From Warburgia ugandensis (Eukaryota; Streptophyta; Magnoliopsida; Canellales; Canellaceae), in NCBI GenBank assembly GCA_035236585.1, contig CP141127.1, forward strand, positions 76,861,495-76,925,494: 64,000 nt of DNA. Direction: 5' to 3'. The notes under the pieces were generated by a model that saw nothing but the letters and a program-made list of their open reading frames with translations, was not told where the DNA came from and did no database searches. The position numbers were made by a program, and so were the translations under genes. Shown one piece after another: positions 1 to 11,921 of the stretch (position 1 is its first letter; each line of letters begins with the position of its first letter).

Positions 1-735
1 ACTTTTGGGGTATGAAAATAGTTGATTTGGTTTTAAGAAAAAAAAAAACCCACTAACTTGATTTCTAAGCTTTAGTAGGAAGTTGGTTGCGCTTCAATTT
101 TTTAGTCTTTTGAAATAAAGTTTATAGTATTTAAAAGAGTCAACTTTCTTGATGACCATTATGATTGTTATGTCCAAAATAGTCAATTTATTTGAAATAT
201 AGTTGGCTTGATATGTTCAACCTTGATCTTTCAATCATTAAATTCTTGAAACTTGCACAATTGACTAAGAATGGTTTCTAATTCCATTTGATTCGATTGC
301 ACACTAACAAAAGATGTTAGGAACACTTAAAATTGGTTTTGTTATCATCAAATTCTCCATATATGAATCAAGGTCTTCTTTTAGTTATAAATTAATCTGA
401 AGCATAAAAATCTGCCACAACACTTTGCCTATTAAGGCACATATCATCAATAGCATGTAGAGCATCTTTTGAAGTCTAATCTTTAGTTCATTTATGGTTC
501 CATTAACTTTCCTGTCATTCCTCACTTATTAATGAATAATATGAGAGATTCTTGTATTAAATTCAAGCATCCCTCCAACTTATCTTACTTACATTTAGAA
601 TGGTTGAACGAAGTGTCCAGTTCTCAGCTACTGCTCCAAATCTTGCTTCAATTATTTCTTTCCAAGATCTTTCTTCTTCACTTACATAATGCCATAGCCA
701 TTTACCAAATAATGCAATAATCATTATCTATAGAT
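1..735 (-). pseudogene. LINE C-terminal pol remnant, interrupted
   Basis: Read on the minus strand, about 720-600 gives a broken frame with GKWLWHYVSEEERSW followed by KEIIEARFG. This is the conserved segment after the reverse transcriptase of plant L1-type LINEs (family form GKWLWR...E..LW..VI..KYG). Stops and frame breaks run through it, so it is not functional. The window edge cuts the downstream part. It stops at 739, where an LTR begins, and the matching upstream LINE coding sequence resumes near 7.6 kb. I infer that both pieces are one element split by later insertions. Downstream of the GKWLW motif (1-550) I can recognise no further motif. Confidence 0.65.
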
Positions 736-739
736 GTTC

Positions 740-3560
740 TGTTACAACCCTCAATTTCGAGCTCTTTTTGTACAATGTCTTATATTTTAATGGAAATAAC
801 AATCAAGAAATTACTTCAGTAAAATTGAGTTCTACGAAAGTGACCCCTTGAAAATTGAAATTTTGGACTTGGAACTATCAAAAATGAAAAGTGCACATCT
901 ATACAATTCCAATGACATAAAGAATACTAAAATTAGAGTTCGGATAGAGGAGATATGAGGATTTAAATTAAGAATAGCATTTTTGTAAAATTAAGAGAGA
1001 GAGAGAGGGGGGGGGGGCCATATTTGATACAGGCACCCCTTAAGTGAAATGATAACAGACCTAATGGTCTATTCCCAAACTCAACACACACACACACAAA
1101 GGGAACCGACAGGGGAGAAAGAAGAAGAAAGGAGAAGAAGGGAAAGAAGAGGAGGAGGAAGAAGGAGAGGAGAAGGGGGAGAAATGAGAAAGAAGAAGGA
1201 GAGCCAACTACAGGAGGAGACTGGCATGCCAGCAAAGGGGGAGAAAAAATGGTAAGGGTTTACCAAAAATTGTAGGTCATCGTTGAGGATGACATTGTTT
1301 TCATTCAGCACAATGAAATGACTAAAACCCCCCAAGGTTGTTGGGGAATCTGAGGCGATCTTGACCATCAATCAGAGAGGTGAAAGGTGCATGGTGTGAT
1401 CGGAGGGTTTCATCAAAAAATAAAGTCAATCTAACTCATCCAAGGGTGGAAAAATCATGTAAATATATATGAGAGGTAAGATCTATGAAACCCAACTCTT
1501 GATTTAAATTTTTAGGCTAAATCCATATAGTTTATGGTAGATCTAGGTTTTAAAGATGCTTTAATCATCCATTTCCTAATTCAAGCTTGGAAATAAGTAA
1601 ATACATACCCGATATAGCTCGGATCTAATTGAGATTTTCAATCTAAGCTAAAAACTGATCAGACAAACTTAGTTGTTCGATCTGTCACTATTTAAAGTGT
1701 GACTTCTTGATGTCTGATCGATGATTAGACACCACAGATGAATTTTAGAACCCTAAATTAATTAGTATATGATAGAAATTGAAAGATCAAGTTGAAAATT
1801 GAGTGAATAATCTTAATCGTTCGATTAGATGCAATGAAATGTTAGGTCAGTTTGTAGGATTGACGATAAGATATTGTTATTACATTCTTAAACCCCAAAT
1901 TAACATAGGATGAGCTAAATTTTATTGATCTATTAGCTAAAAATATCTACTAATATGCTAAGATCAAGATCCAACCACTTCTAGCTGTTAGATCATCAAT
2001 CTAGAGAATGAACAATAGATCAAAGGGTGATCTAACACTGTTCCTCACATTTGATCATTGATTAGGTATTAGTGAATGACTGATTAGAACTCTAATGACC
2101 TTAGACAATCCATGATGTGGAAAGTAGACCAACATCCTAAATAGCTGAGATCGTATAGTTAGGAATAATGGATTGTATGAAACTTAACAGTTTCACAATT
2201 AACAAATTATCTAGACTGTCAAATTAGGGCTAAAATAAATTCTTTTTTTTCAATTATTAATATAACTTGACATTGATAAGGAATCTAGAGTATCATCCAG
2301 TTGATTGATGAATTGATTGGAGAGATATAACTAAATCATGAAGCACAACAAGGAAGGTAGGTAGTTTTAATGCAATACGCTTTTGTGGGGATTACTTTTA
2401 CATGGCTATATCATATCATGAGATTGATTTGCATGATTTCACTAATGCATGGAATTCTATGGTTTCATATGCTATGATAGCATGAAATGATGCCTAGTAT
2501 TATTATGTTATGGAGGGCATATAGTGGTCCATTGGATGCTATGTTGTTAGGGTGAGACTTGATCACCTCCCTCCAAAACTTTATATATGAGATACCTGGT
2601 TGACAAAGGCAGAATTCAAGTGGATAACATCATGGGTTGGTCATGGCCTTGCATACCGTGTTCCCATACCCATGGTGTAGGGAGTCTATCCATCATGGTA
2701 TTGGCATGATAGCTGCGGACTTGATTAGGTTTTGTTCACTACACAAAGGGTCCATTATTTTGAAATTCATATGTATATAGCGTGATAGCTAGGTATGTGG
2801 CACCATGAGATTTTAGGGCTATAATGAGTACTCATGACCAACGGCAAACAGTCAAATTTCGAGTCGATTTACAATTGTGAGATCTTGAAGAGGTTTAGAT
2901 GGTGATATATATATATATATATATATTAGAGTACAATAACAGTATTTAAGCATTTCATGATTTAAATGCTTTACATATTTTGATTTTGATGATGATTCAT
3001 TTTCTAGTTTGGATGAATGTATTTATGAGTATTATGCATGACATGAGTTTTTGTGACTATTCATATCTTATAAAACACCTTGCAAAGATTATTATTATCT
3101 ATGAAACAACATGCATGGATTTGAAACTGATAAATTGAATTGTTTTTATGTGACATTGATTTGTAAAGCATATTTGAAATCTAAAGTTTTATTATACTAC
3201 TTATTATGCGTCATATTATACAAAACTGCTTAACATGTGATTATGAATCCCTTTTGGATTGTAAAATGCATAAACTTCATACTTCGATGATGAAACTACC
3301 TACACAAGTGCAAGCTTGTTGTGACAATGTAAATTGTTTACAATGTCTTAAGTTTGAAGAAATAAGACACAAGAGTAGAAGATTGTGATAGAGAACTAAA
3401 CAGAAGAGCATGAAAGGTATAATAAATAGGTTTGTAATGTAGTTGATAATCTTATGAACTGACTTAAGGGTTGATTTAATATGACTTTGCTTTATTTACA
3501 TATGGGTATGTAAATTGGAGTTATAGTGACGTGGTTGTGACTGGAGTGGTTTTGGTGATG
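740..3560 (+). repeat. LTR of the long-LTR gypsy-like set (3' end unclear)
   Basis: The sequence from 740 starts TGTTACAACCCTC, close to the starts of the other long LTRs here (for example TGTAATGACTC at 37339). It then follows the same order of landmarks: purine-rich tract, a GGCACCCC block near 1035 that also occurs inverted near 25.71 kb, an AAACCCAACTC block near 1488, and a GTGACTGGA-type block near 3535. No long reading frame is present. It includes a (GA)n/(G)n run at 993-1018, a (CA)n run near 1083-1098 and purine-rich DNA at 1100-1250. The 3' end could not be fixed, so whether this is a solo LTR or half of an element is open. Confidence 0.5.
2905..2926. repeat. (AT)11 microsatellite
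   Basis: Perfect dinucleotide run inside the LTR-like sequence. Confidence 0.9.
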
Positions 3561-3636
3561 TCAGTTTAAATTCCTAGACTTTTAGCACTACAAAATATTT
3601 ATTTTTATTTAAATGTAAACATACAAGCATGTATGA

Positions 3637-6545
3637 ATGTATTTGGAGGGAGACAATGTCATAACCCCAATTTTTGAAGTTATATTTGAGTTATTTATGA
3701 TATGAATTGAAAATTTTGAAAAAAAATAGACTAAAATATTAGATTCTTAGAAATCAACATTTTATAGAAATAGAATCAAGAGTTGAAACATATATATTTA
3801 GAATGTACTCGAAAAATCAAGTCCAACGACTATAAGCATGATAAAAACAGAGTTAAGATGAAAAATTCATATTTTTCTTAATTTTTAGAGTTAAAAGGAT
3901 AAAATGATAATTTTAGCTTGGTGTGGAGCCCACAAAGTTACGTATGATATGATGTCAAATGTGAGGTAAGACATAAATTAGCTAGCACAATGCTGAATGT
4001 GGAGATAATGGAAATTCCACTTTAATTAAATTAATTTTAGTGGAAAAAATTATTAATAAAATTAATAAAATAATCAAAAATTTTAGGCTATAAATACCCC
4101 CCTAAAATTCACACAAAATTCTTTATGATAATCATCTTACTTATTTCCCCTTTGATCCTTCTAAGTTTTCCATCGACACCACCATGTTTTATCCATTGCT
4201 CATTGGATTCTGGAACTACATATTTCTCCGACGATTATCTCTTCTCTGGCTTCTTCTATCTCTTCTCCATCTCCGATCTTTCCCTCCAATCAATTCTAGG
4301 TAGGTCATCCCTCTATTTTGGTAGTTTCCTAAGCTTTTCACCATCAAATCTATTTCACTGACCAACAATTTATCAATGAAATAGATACGGTGGCATAAGA
4401 TGGGACCACATCAAGGATGACTCAGATGGAAGATCTAAGTTGTCCAATGAAATTGTAGGACCCTAAAATCCCTGGATCGTTAAGAACAATAAATTTCTAT
4501 GTATCCTATGCATAGATCTATAGGAGGGTAATCTGACAGTCCAAATTAGACTGTCTCACTGATCTATGGATTTCTGCAACCAAGACAAACTTTGAGAAAA
4601 CAACATAAAAACGCAACCTACAGGAGCATCTCTATGCATGCACACTCATGCAGAGTGGTTATGGTGTCAACCGAAACTCCGTAGCATTCTAGGAATCGCT
4701 ATGCATCACTCGTGCATTTTAGAGTCCAGGATGCATTGTGCCATTTTGGAGCATGTGCTCCACTCCAATGCATCCAGATAGCATCATTTTGATGTGTTTT
4801 CAATCCAGAATTCAATTTAGACTACTAAAATTATCAGAAACTTAGAAATTCAATTTAGATGTCAATACAACTCCAAATTTAGATCTAAAATATCTGTTAG
4901 AATTATATTGATAGGTAGAATCTAATGGAATGATGAAATTTAAGATTTGAGGACTATGTATGTTAATCAAAAGGCAAAAAACCATGCAAATGTCTTTGAT
5001 TAGCTACATCAAAGATGATCAGATTATCTAAAATGATTGAATAAGTGATGTATTGATGAGATAAGACTATCAATTGACAGATCTTTAAGACATGTGATAA
5101 ATCATGATCTAAACCATTGATTAAGATAAAAACCATAGATCTAAGAGATCAAAATTAGATATGACCAATAAATAAACACAGAAAGTTTGGATATGTATCA
5201 TGATCATTAAAATTGTTATATTTTAGTATATTTACATTTGATCTATTTGTAGATTGAACAATTAGATTTAATCAACTATCAGATTTAGCATAATATGAAA
5301 TAATTAAAAAATAATTTAGAAAATAATCACAAACTCAGGATCCGATTAATCTAAAAGTTTATTTACATTTTTTGCATATTTATTGCTTTATGGTGGAATG
5401 AAATTAATGTTAGTAAGGGCCCCATAAGAACTCTTATAAGATAAGGACTGAATTTCATCATGAGATCCTTGGCTGACCTAGGAATCAATCTATATCCTTG
5501 AATGTTATGATCAAATTCATGGACATAAATTTAAAATTAAGTAGAAAAGGGACTTAGGGTATCGAGCTCATAGGACCCTTTTAAAAGGATGCGATCTATT
5601 GTCACTCCAATGGCTTCTTAACATTGTAATTATAGTGGGTGTCTTAAAATCTAAGTAATTTTTCCACGCCTTCTGTTGACATTAGATGAGGTCTAAAAAC
5701 CTTCTAACATGAGGATTGTATGAACCACTTTTAGAGCAGAACTTAACTGGTAAGCAGTAGTCAAATATGTAAATAAGGATGAGCTATATAGATTTAAGAA
5801 AGATAATTAACACATTTCTTAATCAGCAACATACTAAGACTAGTTGTGCATCATTTAACTTAGGAATAGTAGTTAGAACATAAATTGACAATCAAAGGCT
5901 ATAAATCTTATAATCAGACAAGCGTTTAAGTAATATGACTATGATCAAGGAAGATCAAATGTAAGATTATGATGATTAAGGATAATCAAAAGTAGATCTA
6001 AAATTAATAGATCAAACCTTGAAAGATGACATAGATTATAAATCAAACTGAGATCAATGGAAATTAGAAGTGAGAAGATCTAAACCATTAATCAAGGTAT
6101 TCAAAGTAAAGAGATTCATATAGATCAAAGTCATCATATTTAAGGATGATCTAAGATCAAACAAGAAGTACATATGAAATTGTGATTTAAGAATGACATT
6201 ATATACACATATGATTTGACAAATACACATATTTATATACTGATCAAGATTGTTGATTATCTTAAGTATTGGGATTATCATGTTTGAGGTAGGTGGACCC
6301 TTAAGAATGCATTCCTTTAAAGATCTATGTTTTAAACATGATCTTATTATGAGATTTGTAAAAATTAACTGATTCATTTAGAATGACTACAAATGCCTTA
6401 CATTGTTTATAGTGTAATAGATAATGATATTATGCTCAAAATTATGCAATTATTGTTTAAGTAAATTTTAAAATTATATTATCTCCTTATCCATGAATAT
6501 AGATTGTGAAATTTCATCCTTAGTACTTGCGTACCAAATTAATAA
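3637..6545 (+). mobile_element. Polypurine tract and LTR, probably a 3' LTR
   Basis: A purine tract (GGAGGGAGACAA, 3645-3656) directly precedes TGTCATAACCCC at 3657, the layout of a polypurine tract and the start of a 3' LTR. A clear TATA box lies 432 bases into the LTR. Downstream are blocks seen in the other long LTRs, including a GGACCCTAAAATCCCT segment near 4450 and an AGGTAGGTGG block near 6285. No coding frame is seen. The 3' end is not defined; 6545 is where another purine tract begins. The sequence upstream of the tract is LTR-like rather than coding, so the element, if one existed, was non-autonomous or rearranged. Confidence 0.5.
4089..4096 (+). promoter_or_regulatory. TATA box of LTR promoter
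   Basis: TATAAATA followed by a C-run, 432 bases from the LTR start at 3657. TATA boxes occur at comparable offsets in related LTRs: 443 bases (37782) and 513 bases (44513). Transcription would start roughly 30 bases downstream. The shared offset makes this more than a chance TATA in AT-rich DNA. Confidence 0.6.
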
Positions 6546-6611
6546 GGAGGAAGATGTTGTTATAACTTTTATATGAATAGACAAATTGCCTATTAGTACA
6601 ATTATTACTTC
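6533..6611 (+). mobile_element. Short polypurine tract and LTR-start fragment
   Basis: AAGGAGGAAGATG followed by TGTTATAAC (from about 6550) repeats the tract-plus-LTR-start arrangement seen at 3645. Only about 60 bases of LTR-like sequence follow before a different segment starts at 6612. Interpreted as a truncated LTR junction. Confidence 0.3.
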
Positions 6612-7562
6612 CCATACAAGCATTAAGGCTTGTGGTTTTGTTTTCGCCAGACATAGGCCTGGGAATACTACGCTAGGAGAATTGTAAGGGTTTGGCCACC
6701 TGCTCTCCTAATATGATGTTATTATGGATACCATGCTCAATGAGAGGCTCAAAGTTGAGTGGTACAATTATGGGAAGGCCGCCAATATGACAACCATGTT
6801 CCACCCATATGAACAGTGATATTGTGATTTCTACCTTTGGTATCAGTGGAGTATTTAGGCAATTATTTAGGTGCGCTGTTGTGGATTGAGACTGTAGCAT
6901 AGTAGTCCTTTATGTATTTTGGACTATGGTGCATATGAGATGGCATAATGAGATGCCTTATGTGATGGCATAATGAGATGCCTGGTATGAGCTCATTATT
7001 GATATTCCCATGAAGGGATGATTCCTAGTAAAGACGATGAAATTACCCCTTATAGTGAAACGTATTGATGGATATTGACCCCCTATAGTGGAAGGTGTTG
7101 ATATTGAAACTAGTTTAGTTTGGGAATGAATATTATTATATTACTATTGGCATTATTAACTATATTCACAATTTTAATAGATTTACTCATATACGGTATA
7201 TGTGAATAGTTCATAGAAGGTTTCACATAAGAAGTTAAATGATAAAATTGTTATATAGCGTATAATTCATGAAAATTGAATTACTTTATGGAAGTAGAAT
7301 ATGATGGATATTAATATTGGAATTATTAAAGAATTATTGGATTTTGAGTTACATTATTAATTCCATATGCTTCTTCAATCCCTTACAAGGCATTACTTGA
7401 TGAGATATTGTAAATGTTTGAATGTTTATAATATATTAGATATAGATAAACAGAAGTGAAAGATTACAACTCAAGAATATCAACCACCTTACTACTAATT
7501 TGGACATTTGATGTAATAATACGGGGAATCCATATAAGCATTAAGGCTTGTGGTTTTGTTTT
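6612..7562 (+). repeat. LTR mid-section between two 33-bp direct repeats
   Basis: The segment is bracketed by near-identical direct repeats at 6612-6644 and 7530-7562 (core AGCATTAAGGCTTGTGG, two mismatches overall). Between them are blocks typical of the middle of the long LTRs here, such as the GGGTTTGGCCACCTGC region near 6690. The small frames inside have no recognisable similarity. The flanking repeats are too long for a usual LTR target duplication and may reflect unequal exchange or repair. Confidence 0.4.
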
Positions 7563-7866
7563 TCAAACTCAAGACCCATTATTGAAAAGATTTTGTGAAA
7601 AAGTGTTAGAAAAACCTAGGATGTGGCATCTTCTATGCCAAAACCTCCTTAGTTCTAGTCTTACATACTTCTTGCCATGCTACTAGATGAACTTTCTAGT
7701 CATAGGATCACCAAATGGCACCCCCCACCTCCCAAGAGAAAATCCTTTTAAAGCTTTTCAACTCTTTAAACTACTAAGATTGGGCCCTTCTATATGGATA
7801 AGAAGTGACTAGGAATACTTGTCAAAGATGCCTTAAGCAATGTTATTCTCCCCCCCTAGCTCCACC

Positions 7867-7885
7867 AAAAAAAAAAAAAAAAAAA
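7867..7885. repeat. A19 run within LINE remnant
   Basis: Nineteen A residues on the plus strand (T-run in the LINE sense), lying just before the GGRITLLKASL segment. It looks like an expansion of a short T-run in the LINE rather than a poly(A) tail, because LINE coding similarity continues on both sides. Confidence 0.7.
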
Positions 7886-8319
7886 GCTATGCATTCCAAA
7901 ATATTCAGATTTAGTATTAACTCCCATAACTATGGCTTTTGAGAAATTTATTCTTTGACCTGTCATGTCTCCAAAACACCTTAGAGTTGCTTTAAGTTTT
8001 AATCCTTAATCAAGTGATCCATCAAGAAAAGTCAGTAAATCATCTGCATATTGAAGTTGTGTCACTAGCGCTTTACCTATTGTGAATCATGAAATTATGC
8101 CCATCTATGTAGCCTTGTTCATCAATAACTTAATTATTCCATTAGCTTGGAGAACAAAAAAGTGATAATGCACATCCTTGTCTATAACTAGTGCCAGCAA
8201 AGTAATTAAAATCCTTGAATACCCATTTATCCATTTAAAATTAGTAGATTTGGGGTCATAAATATTAGATATATTTAAAAATTGGTTAGAAACATATCTC
8301 ATCCAATAAATCTAAGACC

Positions 8320-8990
8320 CCCACAAATTTATACACTGGCATCCGTGAATACTCATTTAAAAGGGAAAGATGGAAACATAAATTCAAAAGAAACTTAGCT
8401 AGTTGTATAAGGACGTCTACACTTTATAATAGAAAGTTCAATTGCTCAAGATTGCAAATTCTCATCTAGGATGTTCTGTGTGGGCCTCACTAGTGTGAGT
8501 TATACCCAAAAGCTAAACAATGCAATGACCTTAATTGTCAACCTATAGCACTCCACTGCTTAATTAAAAGTTAAAGTATATAAGGATGAAGTAGCTACTC
8601 AACTTGCCATTCAAAGCACCAAAAAAAATCAAAAGGTAACCATCTTAATATGTAAATATTAATATGTGAGCACCATCTTATGGTATGCATATTTATATTT
8701 GTTGGCCCATCTTGCTATACATGTATGCATATTTGTAAAGTAAGAAAAAAAAAAAAAAGACAACTAAAAACAAAAACTATAAAATGAGATATTCCCAAAT
8801 CTGTTAATCGAACATGAATTGGATATGGATTGGGGTATTTTTTATCCTTTTAAAAAATGGTATAACGTGTCTAATTAATTTAGAACTAGATTTATAATGA
8901 ATCATATTGGATTTGATTTGCTTATCCACTTTGCTAGTGTGATCTACAACCTCTAGCTACTTTAAAAAAGCCTTTAGCAGCGCTGTTGAG
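8320..8990. other. Non-LINE stretch inside the LINE remnant
   Basis: LINE similarity stops after the AFDRVIW segment and resumes at a WMRYVSNQF-like segment near 8300. The gap is longer than the family spacing by several hundred bases. It holds an A-rich run at about 8744-8759 and otherwise no recognisable motif. It may be a small insertion; no target duplication was identified. Confidence 0.35.
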
Positions 8991-9637
8991 AATAACAAAG
9001 AAATGATGATAGACATGACTCAATTCATTTCTTTCTTTTTTGTCCAAACTCATTCCTTTATGAATTGCATCAATAGTTTCCAAATAACTCTATCAAATGC
9101 CTTATCTTGGTCTACTTTTAGAATAAACTCTTTTTTCTCTTAGACATTTGTGCCACTAAAACCTCATTAGCAACTAATGATCCCTTGAGGATATGGAGTC
9201 CATCAATGAATGAGAATTATTGTTTTAAGATGATTAGATAGATTGCTCTTATAAAATTTAGTCAGAAACTCATTCCAAAAATTTTCTATATGGATGAGGT
9301 TTAACTAAGTAACCTATACTCTCTCAAAGTAGTTGGTTCACCCTTCATTGGAGCTATTATAATAAATTATAGACACTTTCAGCTCTTAACAAAGTATTTT
9401 CCTACAAAAATTATCAAATATCTACAAAAGATCATGCATCCTTTTGCATGGTTTTTATAGTCTCTTTGAATTCCTCATATGAGAAAAAGAGTTCAAGTGC
9501 AATTTTATCAACCTTAGAAATGGTTGGAAACTACAAAGTTTGAGAAAACAGCTTGGATAATGTATTAGAAGATGCCATCAGAAGCCAATAATTAATTTAT
9601 TATATATTTTCATAATGAATAAGATTGATTTATATGT

Positions 9638-9994
9638 CCTTTTTTTTGGGGGGGGGGGTGGGGCGGCTGGGGGGGTTTATGATGACACAAGATATGTTAC
9701 TATTATGCTTATTAATTAGTCACATGACAACTAGATCCTTGGAGAACTTTATAAGAATTTCATTTCAAGGTGATTGAGATTCACAAGATAACGAGAAATC
9801 ACTAAGATTCAACAACACAGGGGGGGAGATATGTTACTATTACGCTTATTAATTAGTCACATGACAACTAGATCCTTGGAGAACTTTATAAGAATTTCAT
9901 TTCAAGGTGATTGAGATTCACAGGATAACGAGAAATAAAATTTTGGATCCTTGTAAACCTAAAATTGTCACTAAGATTCAAGAACACTTGCTTA
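9638..9994. repeat. T/G homopolymer block and tandem duplication
   Basis: A T-run and G-rich stretch (9638-9676) precedes two direct copies of a segment beginning AGATATGTTACTATTA: copy 1 from 9690 to about 9818, copy 2 from 9826 to about 9994. They are nearly identical except that copy 1 lacks about 30 bases (corresponding to 9937-9968) before a shared CACTAAGATTCAA. No coding function is seen. Confidence 0.75.
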
Positions 9995-11390
9995 ATATAA
10001 TGCTTCCAACAAGGTTGGAGATGATCATTTTCAATCATTTGAGTTCAAAGTCAAGGCATACATGAAAAGTACACGAAAGTGTATCTATATAGGACATGAT
10101 CTCAATATAGAAACATTTAGTGGAATTGTTGTAGAAATATTTTAGATAGATTATAGCCATCTTTGCTTTAGACCTAAGAGGTCCATAACTTAAAGTGGAC
10201 TCTGTATTTATTTTTAATGTATTCAAAGGCGAAATCTAATTTTAGGTGATACATGGATACTTTACAATATATATTGGACTCATTAAGAGTATGAAATTCT
10301 CAATACAGGACTTGCACCCTTATGGTGAAAGATATTCACACAGGGCCCATCATAAAATGAACTTAAGAAATTCATGCAAGGTACTTGATAAGGGAGTTTA
10401 TCGAATTGATTTAGTAAAGTCGTTAATAAATGATGAGGCCTTCATTAGCTTATGTACTTAAACTTTTAGTTTTATATTATCCACATGCTCACATAAGATA
10501 CATAAATGAATATGGAAATGTGGGAGGGCAATTTGGTAAAATGACAAAAAGTAATAACTTGATGATGTAAGGTCAAGATTGTAATTTCCTTAATTGGTGA
10601 GACCATAGCATATAATTGGTGGTTGATGACCTAATTTCATATTAATCACTAGAAGGGCCCCACATATGTCTGGTGTTCTCCTTTGGTAATCTAGGCAATA
10701 GAACATGAAAAGTCAAAAGCTTGACTAGAAAGTTAGAGTTTGATTATAGTTGTTATATTTGAGTTAAGTTGGGTGAAATTGACTTAGTCTAAAATTTGCA
10801 AGAAAGAGGTTACTCACAATTTGGGAACCTAAAAGATTGCGTCTAAACTTTTGTAGCAAGAATTGGAATGCTAAAGAAAGGAAAGAGAGTCAAAAGTATT
10901 TCCTAGTTGGTGTTGGACCATATGAAGATAGGTGTGATTAGAAGTTTCCATATTAAAACTCATCAAGCAACTATATAAATGTAAACAGGCACTACATCCA
11001 AGGGATGCAACTCTAGAGCCATTCCACAAGAGAAAAATGCCCTTTTGTCTCTCTTTAATAGCTCTTCAAGTTTAAAGAGTTGCTTTCTAGTTCAAGTATT
11101 TTCTCTTCAAGTTGGAGTCACCTCTATGGCAAAAAACAGATCAAGATTTTGGAAAAAGTTAGTGATTAAAATAAAGATAGATTAATGAAGACTTCCATAG
11201 CTTTATAAGGCATGTAATTGATCTTATAATCTCTAGTAAAACTATGGTTTTATGTGCTACGATGATCATAGTAGGAGAAGAAAACAAATTGGTTGCAGAT
11301 CTTAGTTTTCTCTATTAAGAACCCAGATTTTTTGCCAGGGCCTAAATTTATATATATAAGACAGCTACTAAAAGTAATTAATAACATGCA
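9995..11390. other. Intergenic, LTR-like promoter but no gene
   Basis: No gene recognised. Small frames at 10035-10226 (minus) and 10246-10461 (plus) match nothing I know. The stretch 10540-10990 resembles an LTR upstream region: a GAGGGCAATTTGGTAAA-type block, a GGGCCCCACATATGT block near 10655 and a TATATAAA box at 10972-10979 followed by a pyrimidine-rich leader. LTR ends were not found. Confidence 0.35.
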
Positions 11391-11396
11391 CTCTAA

Positions 11397-11850
11397 AATT
11401 GAAGTTTTATAAGACGAAAAAAAAATGACAGTTTAAACACAACCATCTTATTGAAATTTATTTTTATTTTTTTTAAAAGACAATTTTTGAAAATCGTCTT
11501 ATAAAATGTGACATTGTAAGACGATTTTAAAATAACTATTATCTTATAATAATAAAAAGTTTATAAGATGGCTTTTGAAAACCATCTTATATTCTTTGTG
11601 ACATTATAAGACAGTTTTCATAAACTATCTTGTATTATGTGTGACATTATAAGACAGTTTTCATAAACTATCTTATAAACTTTTTTTGTTAGATGGTTGT
11701 CAGAAATGTCTTATATTCTTTGTGATATTATAAGACAATTTTCAAAATTTATCTTATATTATTCAAATAAAATTAAGGCAGAGAGATTGAGCACGATAAT
11801 CTAGGACGGTTTTTAATAAACAGTCTTATATTCAATTACTATATATAAAA
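11397..11850. repeat. Array of short palindromic (hairpin) repeats
   Basis: About eight short inverted repeats follow one another, each of the type TAAGACRG-TTTT-CYGTCTTA. The clearest is ATAAGATGG/CCATCTTAT at 11565-11592. Two adjacent units share an almost exact 44-base duplication starting near 11597 and 11641. Several are separated by TGTGACATTA. This density of short subterminal palindromes is typical of the ends of CACTA-type DNA transposons, and a CACTCTAAAA sits at the left edge (about 11391). No matching right end was found, so the assignment is tentative. Confidence 0.5.
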
Positions 11851-11903
11851 CCCCACCCTCCCCCTTGAAAAAAAAAAAACCCTCCCTCACTAGATCAAAA
11901 CCT

Positions 11904-11921
11904 AAGAGAGAGAGAGAGAGA
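11904..11921. repeat. (GA)n microsatellite
   Basis: Short perfect GA run just before the first 201-bp tandem repeat unit. Confidence 0.85.

Larger units (their letters stand above)
7565..9480 (-). pseudogene. LINE (L1-type) reverse transcriptase remnant
   Basis: Minus-strand translation in broken frames gives, in the right order for plant LINE reverse transcriptase: SFIDGLHILKGSLVANEV (about 9230-9160), KVDQDKAFDRVIWKLL (about 9120-9070), RQGCALSLF (about 8190-8150), QYADDLLTFLDGSL (about 8060-8015, the catalytic ADD motif), RINFSKAIVMG (about 7950-7915), GGRITLLKASL (about 7845-7800) and GGFGIEDAT (about 7640-7615). Many stops and frameshifts make it a pseudogene. It is missing its endonuclease part, is split by a non-LINE stretch at about 8320-8990, and continues at 735-1 beyond an LTR nest. 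Confidence 0.75.
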
